DNA of 64,000 nt from an uncultured bacterium (lineage in GTDB: Bacteria; Planctomycetota; UBA8108; UBA1146). Where the stretch lies: contig CAJXMG010000010.1 in NCBI GenBank assembly GCA_913056395.1, positions 1 to 64,000 of the forward strand, read 5' to 3'. Under the pieces are notes generated by a model. That model was not told where the DNA came from. It saw nothing but the letters and a program-made list of their open reading frames with translations, and made no database searches. Below, one piece after another: positions 18,024-26,915 of this stretch (position 1 is its first letter; every line of letters starts with the position of its first letter). The translations under genes and the position numbers were made by a program.

Positions 18024-18530
18024 AGCGAGCAAACGAAATACAGGGTCATCGATCGACCTGGACCCGGAGAGGTTCGCCTGATCGATGAAGAGGGTCAACA
18101 AGTGGGAGTTCTGGGGAGATCCGAGGCACTCGATCTAGCCACAGACCGTGATCTTGATCTGGTGGAGTTGAACCCGAACACCGATCCGCCCCTGTGCAAA
18201 CTGATGGACTACGGCAAGTTCAAGTACGACCAGTCCAAGAATGCGAAACAGACCCAAAAGGTCCGCAAGGTAAAAGAAGTCAAGCTGCGCCCGAAGACGG
18301 AGAAACACGATTTCGACGTCAAGTTGAAGAGAGCGCGCAAGTTCATCGAAGAGGGCCACAAAGTTCTCGTGACGATGGTTTACCGGGGACGTGAACAACG
18401 ACACCCGGAGATCGGTCGCGAAGTGCTGCTGCGCTTCTTCGAGGAAATGGAAGACCTGGCCAAGATGGAGCGGGAGCCTCTGCAGGAAGCCCGCAATCGA
18501 ATGGCCATGGTTCTGGCGAAAAAGAAGTAA
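18021..18530 (+). CDS. infC: Translation initiation factor IF-3
   Basis: IF-3 binds the 30S subunit, keeps subunits apart and proofreads the initiator tRNA and start codon. With the ATC start the protein is 169 residues and contains the complete N-domain ('KYRVIDRP...VRLIDEEGQQVGVL', 'LVELNPNTDPPLCKLMDYGKFKY'), the Lys-rich linker and the C-domain ('LRPKTEKHDFDVKLKRARKFIEEG', 'VTMVYRGREQRHPEIG'). The first conventional start, GTG 18102, would remove the first 27 residues, which are conserved. The gene is followed by rpmI and rplT in the usual order. Autoregulation through the ATC codon is inferred from known infC cases. Confidence 0.93.
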   Translation: MSEQTKYRVIDRPGPGEVRLIDEEGQQVGVLGRSEALDLATDRDLDLVELNPNTDPPLCKLMDYGKFKYDQSKNAKQTQKVRKVKEVKLRPKTEKHDFDVKLKRARKFIEEGHKVLVTMVYRGREQRHPEIGREVLLRFFEEMEDLAKMEREPLQEARNRMAMVLAKKK

Positions 18531-18532
18531 TA

Positions 18533-18572
18533 CCCCCTGAGGGGTGACAGTAGATCCCGCTGAGGGATGACA
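18533..18572 (+). promoter_or_regulatory. Paired hairpin/direct-repeat element between infC and rpmI
   Basis: Two similar units lie between infC and rpmI. Unit 1 has CCCC-TGA-GGGG (18534-18544) and unit 2 has ATCCC-GCTGA-GGGAT (18554-18568). Each contains the direct repeat CTGAGGG(G/A)TGACA (18537-18549 and 18560-18572, 12 of 13 identical). In E. coli, L20 represses rpmI-rplT by binding two structured mRNA sites in this interval, so this could be an equivalent site. That role is inference. Confidence 0.45.
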
Positions 18573-18587
18573 TGGAAAAGGGGACTC

Positions 18588-18797
18588 GTGCCCAGGAAAA
18601 CTCACAAGCCTCACAAGGGGCTGCAGAAACGTGTCAAATTGACCGGAACCGGTAAGGTCAAGCGCCACCGTGCAGGCAAGAGCCATCGCATGTCGCGCAG
18701 GTCCTGGACCGCCACCCGGGTTCGTCGCGGTCGTCGCGCCGAGATTTGCCCGTCCTGTGATGAAAAAGTGATCAAGGCACTCCTCGGCCTCGGCTAG
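18588..18797 (+). CDS. rpmI: Ribosomal protein bL35
   Basis: A small basic large-subunit protein. GTG 18588 gives a 69-residue product starting 'MPRKTHKPHKGLQKRVKLTG', the usual bL35 N-terminus, with 'TGTGKVKRHRAGKSH' following. An in-frame ATG at 18567 would add seven residues without family support. The C-terminal part is longer than usual and contains a CPSC pair ('EICPSCDEKVIKALLG'), not part of the classical bL35 core; its meaning is unclear. It lies between infC and rplT as expected. Confidence 0.9.
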   Translation: MPRKTHKPHKGLQKRVKLTGTGKVKRHRAGKSHRMSRRSWTATRVRRGRRAEICPSCDEKVIKALLGLG

Positions 18798-18895
18798 GAG
18801 TTTTTACACGCCTTCCCGGCGTAACAACCGGCGATTGCGGGGATTGAAGTGGGACAGAAGCCCCTCCCGTCGTCGTCCTTTGGAAAGGGAACAAC

Positions 18896-19252
18896 ATGCC
18901 ACGCGTACGCTATGGCGTCGCCCGCCACCGCAAGCAAAAGCGGATTCTCAAAAAGGCCCGGGGATTCTTCGGTGCTGGAAGCCGCCAGTACAAAACCGCC
19001 CGCCAGTCGATCGTCCGCTCTGAGGTCTTCGCAACCCGCGACCGCAGAAATCGCAAAAGGATGTATCGCCGTTTGTGGATCACCCGGATTTCCGCAGCCT
19101 GTCAGGGGACTGATCTTTCCTACAGCCGTTTCATTCACGGTCTGAAGAAAGCCAATGTCGACCTTGACCGGAAAATGATTTCCGAGTTGGCGATTCGCAA
19201 TCCTGAAGCCTTCTCCTCTTTGGTGGGCATCGCCCGCGGCGCTCTTTCATGA
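18896..19252 (+). CDS. rplT: Ribosomal protein bL20
   Basis: A 118-residue protein that binds 23S rRNA early in 50S assembly and is known in other bacteria to repress its own operon. It begins 'MPRVRYGVARHRKQKRILKKA' in part, followed by 'GFFGAGSRQYKTA', 'ATRDRRNRKRMYRRLWITRI' and 'DLDRKMISELAIRNPEAF'. A ribosome-binding site (AAAGGGA) precedes the ATG. A small hairpin (ACGCC/GGCGT, 18808-18822) lies in the upstream gap. The stop overlaps the pheS start (ATGA). Confidence 0.97.
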   Translation: MPRVRYGVARHRKQKRILKKARGFFGAGSRQYKTARQSIVRSEVFATRDRRNRKRMYRRLWITRISAACQGTDLSYSRFIHGLKKANVDLDRKMISELAIRNPEAFSSLVGIARGALS

Positions 19253-20256
19253 GCCAAGACGGGTCCTTTTCGGATCTGGATGCCATTGAGAAAGAAGCCC
19301 TGGCTGCCGTCGAGGCTGCCGGGGATGCAGAAGCCCTCGACCTGGTCCGCATTCAGGTTCTGGGAAAAAAGGGCTCCCTCAAACAGATACTTCGCAACCT
19401 GGGAGGCTTGACCCCCGAGGAGCGTCCGCTCTTCGGGGCTCGTGCGAATGTGGTCAAGGAAAAGGTCCAAGCTGCTCTCGATGAAGCGAAGTCGAGACTT
19501 GGCTCTCCCGCCAAGCAGGGGGCTGCCAAGTCTTCGTCTGCGGAGGATCTCACCCTTCCCGGTCTGATGCCCGAAAGGGGCAGTCGTCACCCGGTGAGAT
19601 TAGTCATGGCCAGAATGAGCCGCATCTTTGCCAGTCTCGGCTTTGAAGTGGCGGATGGCCCTGAGGTGGAAGACGAGTGGCACAACTTTACGGGGTTGAA
19701 TATTCCTGCGGACCACATCGCTCGTGATCCCTCTGAAAACTTCTTTTTGACGGATGACCTGTTGATGAGAAGCCAGACCTCAACTGTTCAGGTTCGGGTC
19801 ATGGAAAATTCCCAGCCACCGTTACGTATCATTTCTCCGGGCAAGGTTTTCCGTCCGGATGAGGTGGACGCCACTCACCATTACATGTTTCACCAGCTGG
19901 AGGGGCTTGTCGTCGATGAAGGGATGACCTTTGGTCACCTGAAAACGACCCTTTTGACCTTCTTCCAGCAACTCCTGCAGGACGAAAACATGAAGTTGCG
20001 CCTGCGTCCTTCTTTCTTCCCGTTCACAGAGCCCAGTGCTGAAGTGGATCTTTGGTGGCGGGGGAAATGGATGGAGATGGGCGGTTGCGGAATGGTGGAC
20101 CCGAATGTGTTGGAGGCGGTCAATATCGATCCCGAGAAGTACACCGGATTTGCATTCGGATTGGGAGTCGAACGGGTGACGATGGCTTCCTACAATATTC
20201 CGGACATTCGCTACTTCACTGAAAATGACGTCAGGTTTCTCAGGCAGTTCTCCTGA
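19249..20256 (+). CDS. pheS: Phenylalanyl-tRNA synthetase alpha subunit
   Basis: The catalytic subunit of the alpha2-beta2 class II enzyme that charges tRNA-Phe. It has 335 residues: an N-terminal coiled-coil arm that contacts tRNA ('LVRIQVLGKKGSLKQILRNL'), motif 1 around 'HPVRLVMARMSRIF', 'NIPADHIARD', motif 2 region 'KVFRPDEVDATHHYMFHQLEG', 'LRPSFFPFTEPSAEVD' and motif 3 'FAFGLGVERVTMASYNIPDIR'. Length and motifs are ordinary. It overlaps rplT by 4 nt and precedes pheT by 35 nt. Confidence 0.97.
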   Translation: MSQDGSFSDLDAIEKEALAAVEAAGDAEALDLVRIQVLGKKGSLKQILRNLGGLTPEERPLFGARANVVKEKVQAALDEAKSRLGSPAKQGAAKSSSAEDLTLPGLMPERGSRHPVRLVMARMSRIFASLGFEVADGPEVEDEWHNFTGLNIPADHIARDPSENFFLTDDLLMRSQTSTVQVRVMENSQPPLRIISPGKVFRPDEVDATHHYMFHQLEGLVVDEGMTFGHLKTTLLTFFQQLLQDENMKLRLRPSFFPFTEPSAEVDLWWRGKWMEMGGCGMVDPNVLEAVNIDPEKYTGFAFGLGVERVTMASYNIPDIRYFTENDVRFLRQFS

Positions 20257-20291
20257 CGGGATGACTGTCCATTGTTCACAAGGGGACTGAG

Positions 20292-22352
20292 ATGAAGGTA
20301 TCTGTCGACTGGCTCCGCGATCACGTGGATTTCGATCTGAAGATTGAGGAACTGTCCCACCTGCTGACGATGTGTGGCCTCAACTGTGAGGGCATTGAGG
20401 AGCATGGGGATGACCATGTTCTTGAGTTGGAGGTCACCTCCAACCGTCCTGATCATCTGGGACACAGGGGAGTCGCCAGAGAACTTTCCTGCCTTCTTAA
20501 GGTTCCGCTCAAGCCCCTGAACCTGGACTTTGAAACTGTAGAAGCCAACACCTCCGGACTCGCTCTCGATGAAATCGCCAGTATTGTTGTCGACGACGAA
20601 GAGCGTTGCGGCCGCTATACCGCTCGTGTCGCAGAAGGATTGAAAATCTCGGAAAGTCCGGATTGGATTCGTCGTCGACTCGAGGCGATCGGACTGCGTC
20701 CGATCAATCTGGTGGTCGATCTGACCAACTACGTCCTGATGGATTTGGGACAGCCTCTGCACGCCTTCGACCTGGACCGCCTGGAAGGTGGTGAGGTGAT
20801 CGTCCGCAGAGCCCAAAGGATGGAGAATTTCTCCGCCATCGATGGTTCAGAACATGAATTGGACAGTGAAGATCTGGTGATTGCAGATCAGTCTGGTGCC
20901 GCAGCCCTTGCCGGAATCATGGGAGGTACCCGAACAGAGGTTCACGAGGGGACTCAGCGAATCCTTCTCGAATCCGCCTGGTTTGAGCCGGTGCCGGTCC
21001 GTTCTTCCTCACGTCGCTTGATCCTTGCTTCTGACTCCTCCTACCGCTTTGAACGCAGGTTGGATGTGGAAGCCTGCGAGACCGCTTCCAGGCGTTTCAT
21101 GCACCTCCTGGCCAAGGAGTCGGAGTGTTCGATTCTCTCCGGATGCCTGGAGGTTGTCCGGGATGGACTCCTCGATCAGGCTGAACCCATCGCCATCCGT
21201 CCGCAGCGGGCTTCGAGTCTTCTCGGTGATGTCATTCCCGAAGGGGAGATCTCTTCGATTCTTTCCGCACTGGGATTCACCACCGAAGGGGACGACGATT
21301 CGGGCCCCTGGACTCCGCCAACATGGCGAGTGGATTGCTCCCGTGAAGCGGACCTGATCGAGGAGATCGGCCGAATCCGTGGGCTGGATCAGATGGATGA
21401 TCGGCGCATGGAAGTGCGGGCGGTGCCGGAGAACGCCCGGTCAGACAAGACCGAGCGGGTTCACGAGTATCTCGTCGGTGCCAGTTACCACGAGGCGATG
21501 ACGATCTCATTTGGTGTGGCCGAAGGGGACTTTCAGGCCATCGAGAATTGGTGGAATCTGGGAGAGCACTGGGTTGTTCGGAATCCCATCCGTGCCAATG
21601 AAGGGTCCCTCAGGAAAAGCCTGATTCCCGGATTGCTCACCAGCGTCCGTGGAAACCGGACTCATGGAGTGGACGAAGTTCGTCTCTTCGAGGTCGCCAA
21701 CGTGTTTCATCGCCGGGACGGGGTCGACAGACCTGTGGAGAAGAATCACGTCGCCTGGGTTCTTTCCCGCGCACAGGAAGAGAAGAATCTCCAGAGTTAT
21801 CGAGAGGTGCGAGGGGTCGCCGACGGCATTCTCGACCTGTTGAGAGTGGCCGAGTCCGGCCCGCTGACACCTTCGTGGAGCCCGGTGGGTGATGGAGCCG
21901 GGTTCGTACCGGGAACCACCGCTGCCCTCAGCTTTTCAGGAGAGCAGATCGGTCTTGTCGGCAGAGTCGATCTCGACGACCTCGGCGGGGAAACCTGGTA
22001 TGGAGAATTGGATCTGGGATATCTGCTGGATCAATCCATCGAGGATGTGAGATTCAGTGAGTTCTCCAGGTACCCGGTGATCACCCGGGATTTGAACTTT
22101 GTTGTTTCAGACGAAGTTCTCTGGCGTGATCTTTCTTCTGAGATCGACGCCGCCTCTCTGGAGCATTTGGAGTCGCGACGCTTTATCGATATGTACCGGG
22201 GGAAACAGGTCGGGCAGGGGCGGAAAAGTATGACCTTCTCGCTGACTTTCCGGGCCGCAGACCGAACGCTGACCCACGAGGAGATTGATCAATCGGTCGA
22301 AAGACTGGTCGGTCGGTTGGGTGAGAAGCTTCAGGCAGAACTGCGAAGCTGA
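20292..22352 (+). CDS. pheT: Phenylalanyl-tRNA synthetase beta subunit, short form lacking the EMAP/OB domain
   Basis: The beta subunit, with the editing (B3/B4) domain and anticodon-binding FDX-ACB fold. At 686 residues it is about 110 shorter than the E. coli protein. The N-terminal 'MKVSVDWLRDHV' runs through 'MCGLNCEGIEE' directly into 'LELEVTSNRPDHLGHRGVAREL', so the tRNA-binding EMAP/OB insertion that normally lies between them is absent. The B5 domain, catalytic-like core ('DLIEEIGRIRGLDQM') and C-terminal FDX-ACB ('FSRYPVITRDLNFVV', 'SLTFRAADRTLTHEEID') are all present. A GGGG-type ribosome-binding site precedes the ATG. Confidence 0.96.
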   Translation: MKVSVDWLRDHVDFDLKIEELSHLLTMCGLNCEGIEEHGDDHVLELEVTSNRPDHLGHRGVARELSCLLKVPLKPLNLDFETVEANTSGLALDEIASIVVDDEERCGRYTARVAEGLKISESPDWIRRRLEAIGLRPINLVVDLTNYVLMDLGQPLHAFDLDRLEGGEVIVRRAQRMENFSAIDGSEHELDSEDLVIADQSGAAALAGIMGGTRTEVHEGTQRILLESAWFEPVPVRSSSRRLILASDSSYRFERRLDVEACETASRRFMHLLAKESECSILSGCLEVVRDGLLDQAEPIAIRPQRASSLLGDVIPEGEISSILSALGFTTEGDDDSGPWTPPTWRVDCSREADLIEEIGRIRGLDQMDDRRMEVRAVPENARSDKTERVHEYLVGASYHEAMTISFGVAEGDFQAIENWWNLGEHWVVRNPIRANEGSLRKSLIPGLLTSVRGNRTHGVDEVRLFEVANVFHRRDGVDRPVEKNHVAWVLSRAQEEKNLQSYREVRGVADGILDLLRVAESGPLTPSWSPVGDGAGFVPGTTAALSFSGEQIGLVGRVDLDDLGGETWYGELDLGYLLDQSIEDVRFSEFSRYPVITRDLNFVVSDEVLWRDLSSEIDAASLEHLESRRFIDMYRGKQVGQGRKSMTFSLTFRAADRTLTHEEIDQSVERLVGRLGEKLQAELRS

Positions 22353-22496
22353 TCAAGTCACTCCGGTCTGTGAGTTCCATCGGATCGTCGTCGACGGAGG
22401 TCTCTCTGATCAGTCGGTCCTGAACTGTAACCTCACCGACAATGAACTCAACTTCAATGATCTAAACTTCAAGAAATTGAGTGATCGGCGTGGGTT

Positions 22497-23714
22497 TTAT
22501 TCCTGAATGAGGACTCGAGTTCCGCTGCGAATCCATGGGTAAATGGTGGTGACGTCTTCATTGCGCAAGCGTACACAACCTTCGGAGCACAAGGTTCCGA
22601 TGGATTCCGGGTCGTCGGTGCCATGTATGCCAAGGCCGAAGTGAACGCCGTCCTTGAAGCCGATCCAGCGGTCCCCCAATGGGTTTCCAGGTTCTCCATA
22701 GGGAATCGACGGGCGACCATCCCGAGGTTGCCACATCGGTTCCTTCTGGCGGATTCCGACGACAAACTCGCCAGTGGGAGTTCTCTTTTCAATCCGACCG
22801 TGGCCCACAGGGAATCCCATCAACCAGCGACCATCCAGATAAACGTCGATGCGGAAATCACTCTTGTCCACATTGACGGTGACTTCGCCGTTGAGAATCT
22901 TGAGTTTCTGTCCGGGATGAATGACGTCGTTGTTGAGACGGTTCAGGCTTTTCAGGGCATCAACGGTGGTTTTGTTTCTCTGGGCAATGACTGAAAGACT
23001 GTCGCCGGAGACGACGGTGTCAAATGTTGAGACTTCGGGGAATTCCTTGGAGGACAGCACCCACTGGTCGACCAGATTCCACAACTTTACACGGAGTGGG
23101 GCCTTCGATTCTAGGTCGGACGCGTTGATATAGGCAGCGGTCAACAATTCCCAGGTAGCAAGAGCTGACTTGGGGTCTGAGGTGCCATATTGATCTGCGA
23201 GGATTTCTGCAGACAGTCCATAACCGGGAGCATTTGGGCCACTGCTATGAATCTCCTGAGCCAGTTGGATCAATGCGTCACCTGAAAGCTCTCCGAGCAT
23301 CAACCTTCGTGCTTCTGCCGCGGCGGGACTTTCGGGAGATTGTGCAAGAAAAGTTTTGAGGTAGCCTCGACCCTCACCAATCAATGCCGGATTGTTCGTC
23401 GAGAGGAGCAGTTCGCTCAACTTGACAAGGTTTTCCGGGGTGTTGAATCGGGCAATCTCTTCTCGAAGCATGAGGATTTCGCGGTCGAGGGGGCTCATGG
23501 TTGCAATGGCTTCGTTCCCGGATGGGTTCGGCATCGTCGCATCAACATTGGTGGAAGAGGTGGAGCTATCTGGACTGTTGGCATCACCTAAATTTGCAAT
23601 ACCGGTGGAGGTCTCGGTTTCCGAAGGCTCGGGAGCGGTCGGATTACCGGTCCATTGGGAGTAGGCCCACCAGATACCACTACCGATGATTGCTATCAGG
23701 ATAAAGTTGCGCAT
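22497..23714 (-). CDS. LysM-containing L,D-transpeptidase (YkuD family)
   Basis: A 405-residue protein with an N-terminal membrane anchor ('FILIAIIGSGIWWAYS'), a Ser/Thr-rich linker, a helical TPR-like region, a LysM peptidoglycan-binding domain ('VVSGDSLSVIAQRNKTTVDAL') and a C-terminal YkuD catalytic domain. The active-site pattern is complete: 'GIHGTDDPESIGTLCSEGCVR' in part, giving the HGT...S-x-GCVR catalytic Cys. It would make 3-3 cross-links or attach proteins to peptidoglycan in the periplasm. ATG 23714 follows GGGGGA at good spacing; the upstream ATG at 23744 would only add ten residues before the anchor. Confidence 0.93.
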   Translation of the reverse strand: MRNFILIAIIGSGIWWAYSQWTGNPTAPEPSETETSTGIANLGDANSPDSSTSSTNVDATMPNPSGNEAIATMSPLDREILMLREEIARFNTPENLVKLSELLLSTNNPALIGEGRGYLKTFLAQSPESPAAAEARRLMLGELSGDALIQLAQEIHSSGPNAPGYGLSAEILADQYGTSDPKSALATWELLTAAYINASDLESKAPLRVKLWNLVDQWVLSSKEFPEVSTFDTVVSGDSLSVIAQRNKTTVDALKSLNRLNNDVIHPGQKLKILNGEVTVNVDKSDFRIDVYLDGRWLMGFPVGHGRIEKRTPTGEFVVGIRQKEPMWQPRDGRPSIPYGEPGNPLGDRWIGFKDGVHFGLGIHGTDDPESIGTLCSEGCVRLRNEDVTTIYPWIRSGTRVLIQE

Positions 23715-23901
23715 TTGTTTTCCCCCGGGATCAGGTCTTTTCATTCCGCAAAACGCGGTGAATCGACAATCCGTTCCTCTGATACATACATTTCCAAAGG
23801 GATTTCACCACTCATGACCGGGGAGCTCACAGGAGTGAGTTCCCGTTCCGGAGCGGAAAATTTCTATCCTTCAGATCCGACTCAAAAAGCATTCTAGATC
23901 G

Positions 23902-23923
23902 CCTGTGGCTGTGAAGCCATAGG
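23902..23923 (-). terminator. Stem-loop downstream of nuoN, possible weak terminator
   Basis: On the plus strand CCTGTGGCT (23902-23910) pairs with AGCCATAGG (23915-23923), with one G-U pair and a 4-nt loop. In the nuo direction the stem has one A-C mismatch and is followed after about 12 nt by CTTTTT. It is the only structure seen at the end of the nuo operon. Confidence 0.35.
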
Positions 23924-23933
23924 TGAGATCTGA

Positions 23934-25406
23934 TCAGCCGAGAATCGTCTCAACCGAAATCCTCGACAACTCGACGAGCCAGTCGGGAAAGATTCCGAAG
24001 ACGATGGTGGCGATTCCGCAGGCCCCGACCGTGAATTGAACTCCCCAGGGAGCGGGGATCAGATCAAAGGAGGATCGCGGATCTCTGAACCACATCGCAA
24101 CGATGGGCCGCAGATAGTAATAAACGCTCACCAGCGAAGTCAGGATTCCAATCACCGCAAGCTGGACAAATCCGGCACCGATGGCATCCCTGAAGATCAT
24201 CAACTTGCCGATGAAGCCCGCAGTCAACGGGATTCCTGCAAGCGAGATCAGGGCGACAGTGAAGCCGAGAGCCAACAGGGGCCTACTTTTGGCGAGTCCG
24301 TTGAGGTCACCCAGTTGGTCCTTGTCAGTCGCCTTGCTAAGGGCTGTAAGAACCCCGAAAGCTGCCAGAGTAGTTCCGGCGTAGGCACACAGATAAAACG
24401 GCAAGGAGGCTCCGATGAGAATGTCGTCACCGGAGAGAGCGACGATCAAGGGGATCATCAGGTAGCCACTGTGGGCGATACCGGAATAGGCCAGCATTCT
24501 CTTGAGACTCTGCTGATTCAGAGCTGCCAGATTGCCGAGGATCATCGTCACGATGGAAAGGGCAATCAGGATCTGGTCCATGTAAGCGCCTCCACCGGTG
24601 TGGTAGAGGAAGCGGCAAAGTGCAAAGAAACTGGAAGCTTTGACGGCGACGGCCATCCAACCCACTGCGAGTGTGGGAGCTCCTTGGTAGACGTCTGGAA
24701 CCCAAGAGTGGAAGGGGACTACGCCAACCTTGAAGGCGAAGCCGATGAGCACCAACAGGGCACCGACTGCGAAGAGGGCGTCATCGCTGGCTCCGGCAGC
24801 GGCAATTGCACTGAATGAGAGAGAAGCTCCACTCAGGCCGTAAATGATCGCCATTCCCAGAAGCAGGAATCCACTCGAGAATGCTCCCATGACGAAGTAT
24901 TTGAATGCGCCCTCGCTCGCAGCTTTTTGCTGGCGGAAGAATCCGGCAAGGACGTAGACCGCAAGAGAAAGGGTTTCAATGGCGACAAACATGGAGACCA
25001 GGTTGGTGGATTGGCACAACAGGACCATGGCACCAGCGCTGAAACTGACGAGGGCGTGGAACTCTGCCCGGTTGTTTCCGCTACTGGAGAGGTATCCTCC
25101 CGCCATAAGGGTACAAAACAGGCTGGTGACGATGATCACACCGGCACCCAGACGACCAAAGAGGTCGTCGGTCATTGCTCCGGCGTAAAGCTCACCAGTA
25201 GAGGCGGCTGTGCCCTGAACGAAGAGGGAGGCCAGTGCCACCAGGGCTCCGGTCGCACCGATCATCGCCAGATGGGTTTTTTCCTGCCGGGAGGTCTTGT
25301 TGGGGTCCGCAAGGTCTGTCAGCAGTTGAATCAGACCTGTGACAAACAGGGCTCCTGCAGGAAGAACAGCGAGGATCTCAGCTTTGGAGAGGGTCAATGG
25401 TTCCAT
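23934..25406 (-). CDS. nuoN: NADH-quinone oxidoreductase subunit N
   Basis: The antiporter-like membrane subunit of complex I that contributes to proton pumping. It has about 14 hydrophobic helices and the conserved lysine helix 'FAFKVGVVPFHSWVPDVYQ'. Also seen are 'MLAYSGIAHSGYLMIP' and 'PLTAGFIGKLMIF', both typical of NuoN. It is the last gene of the operon, 6-9 nt after nuoM. The second of two adjacent ATGs (25406) has the better spacing to AGGGAG. Confidence 0.97.
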   Translation of the reverse strand: MEPLTLSKAEILAVLPAGALFVTGLIQLLTDLADPNKTSRQEKTHLAMIGATGALVALASLFVQGTAASTGELYAGAMTDDLFGRLGAGVIIVTSLFCTLMAGGYLSSSGNNRAEFHALVSFSAGAMVLLCQSTNLVSMFVAIETLSLAVYVLAGFFRQQKAASEGAFKYFVMGAFSSGFLLLGMAIIYGLSGASLSFSAIAAAGASDDALFAVGALLVLIGFAFKVGVVPFHSWVPDVYQGAPTLAVGWMAVAVKASSFFALCRFLYHTGGGAYMDQILIALSIVTMILGNLAALNQQSLKRMLAYSGIAHSGYLMIPLIVALSGDDILIGASLPFYLCAYAGTTLAAFGVLTALSKATDKDQLGDLNGLAKSRPLLALGFTVALISLAGIPLTAGFIGKLMIFRDAIGAGFVQLAVIGILTSLVSVYYYLRPIVAMWFRDPRSSFDLIPAPWGVQFTVGACGIATIVFGIFPDWLVELSRISVETILG

Positions 25407-25415
25407 CATGACTCC

Positions 25416-26915
25416 CTAGTTCTGCAGCATCTGCACGTAAAGGTTCAGTGTAGGTTGAACCAGTTTGGTGAAGGTCGACGGGTAAAGACCGAGCCAGACC
25501 ATCATGATCACAAAGGGGCTCAGGTAGAGGATTTCCCTCGTTTGAAGATCCGAAACGCTCCTGTTGGCATCGTGAACGAGGGGGCCAAAGAGGAACATCT
25601 TCGTCATCTTCAACATGTAAAGCGCTCCGAGAACAACACCTGAAGCGGCCAGAATTCCCCAGACAGCGTCGGCGCGGAATGCACCGAAGAGGATCAGGAA
25701 CTCACCGACAAAGCCGTTGAGGCCAGGCAGTCCAATACTGGAGAGCACGGCGATGATGAAGAACACGGAGTAAACAGGAACAACTCCTGCGAGTCCGCCG
25801 TAATCCGCCAATTCACGGGTATGACGCCGCTCGTAAATGATTCCGATCATCAGGAAGAGCATTCCGGTCGACAGGCCGTGATTGACCATTTGAAGGATGG
25901 CTCCGGTAAGGGATTCAACATCGTTCATGAAGCAGGCAAGAACGACAAAGCCAAGGTGACTGACCGACGAATAGGCGATCAGCTTCTTGATGTCTGTCTG
26001 AACCAGAGCCATGCAGGCTCCGAAGATGATTCCGGTCACCGCCAACCAACAGAATTCCTCACGCAAATCCATCGCGGCTTCGGGGAAGAGTGGAATGGCA
26101 AATCTCAGTAATCCGTATGTACCCATCTTCAGCAACACACCCGCTAGTACGACCGATCCTGCGGTTGGAGCCTGAACGTGGGCATCCGGTAGCCATGTGT
26201 GTAATGGGAAGAGTGGAACTTTGATGGCGAAGGACAGTGCAAATGCCAGGAAGAGCCAGAACTGCTGGGTGCCATCGAGGGGGTTGGTGGTTCTCAATCG
26301 CTCCAGCAACAGCGGCAAGTCAAAGGTGCCGGCATGGTTGTAGAGATAGAGGATCGCCAGGAACATGAAGAGGCTGCCGACCATCGTGTAGATGAAGAAC
26401 TTCAACGCTGCGTAGACCCGGTCTTTGCCTCCCCATATACCGATGATCAAGTACATCGGCACCAGCATTGCCTCATAGAAGAGGTAGAAGAGGATCAGGT
26501 CCAGGGCAACAAAGGCGCCAATCATTCCTGTCTGCAACAGCAGAAGGGCGATGTGGAACTCTTTGACCCGTGAGTCGACTGCTTTCCAGGTACTGAGGAA
26601 AACAAAGGGCATGCTGAAGCTGGTCAACAAAATCAGCAACACGGAGAAGCCGTCAACTCCAAGGTGGTAGGAGATCCCGAGGGATTCGATCCACGGAAGG
26701 TTCTCCTCCATCTGCATGGTTCCGACTGTTGCGTCGAAGTTTCCAACCATGATGAGGGAAAAGAGCAGCCCCAAAAAGCTTACCATCAGGGCAATCTGGC
26801 GGATCAACGCCTTGTTGTTGCGGTCGATCAGAGTCAGCAACAGGGCACCCAATGCGGGAGTCAGGGTCACAAGACTCAGAATCGGCATCTTGAAGGATTC
26901 GAGTTCGGGAATCAT
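25416..26915 (-). CDS. nuoM: NADH-quinone oxidoreductase subunit M
   Basis: Antiporter-like proton-pumping subunit, 499 residues with about 14 membrane helices. Key patterns are 'FYLFYEAMLVPMYLIIG', 'FAIKVPLFPLHTWLPDAH' with its conserved lysine, 'LIAYSSVSHLGFV' and 'GLPGLNGFVGEFLIL'. ATG 26915 overlaps the nuoL stop (ATGA) and follows a strong GGGAGGTG ribosome-binding site. An in-frame start at 26975 would lie inside nuoL and is rejected. Confidence 0.97.
   Translation of the reverse strand: MIPELESFKMPILSLVTLTPALGALLLTLIDRNNKALIRQIALMVSFLGLLFSLIMVGNFDATVGTMQMEENLPWIESLGISYHLGVDGFSVLLILLTSFSMPFVFLSTWKAVDSRVKEFHIALLLLQTGMIGAFVALDLILFYLFYEAMLVPMYLIIGIWGGKDRVYAALKFFIYTMVGSLFMFLAILYLYNHAGTFDLPLLLERLRTTNPLDGTQQFWLFLAFALSFAIKVPLFPLHTWLPDAHVQAPTAGSVVLAGVLLKMGTYGLLRFAIPLFPEAAMDLREEFCWLAVTGIIFGACMALVQTDIKKLIAYSSVSHLGFVVLACFMNDVESLTGAILQMVNHGLSTGMLFLMIGIIYERRHTRELADYGGLAGVVPVYSVFFIIAVLSSIGLPGLNGFVGEFLILFGAFRADAVWGILAASGVVLGALYMLKMTKMFLFGPLVHDANRSVSDLQTREILYLSPFVIMMVWLGLYPSTFTKLVQPTLNLYVQMLQN

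Noticed and set aside
18102-18530. infC beginning at GTG 18102
   Set aside because: This would delete the conserved first part of the IF-3 N-domain and has no well-placed ribosome-binding site; ATC 18021 has both.
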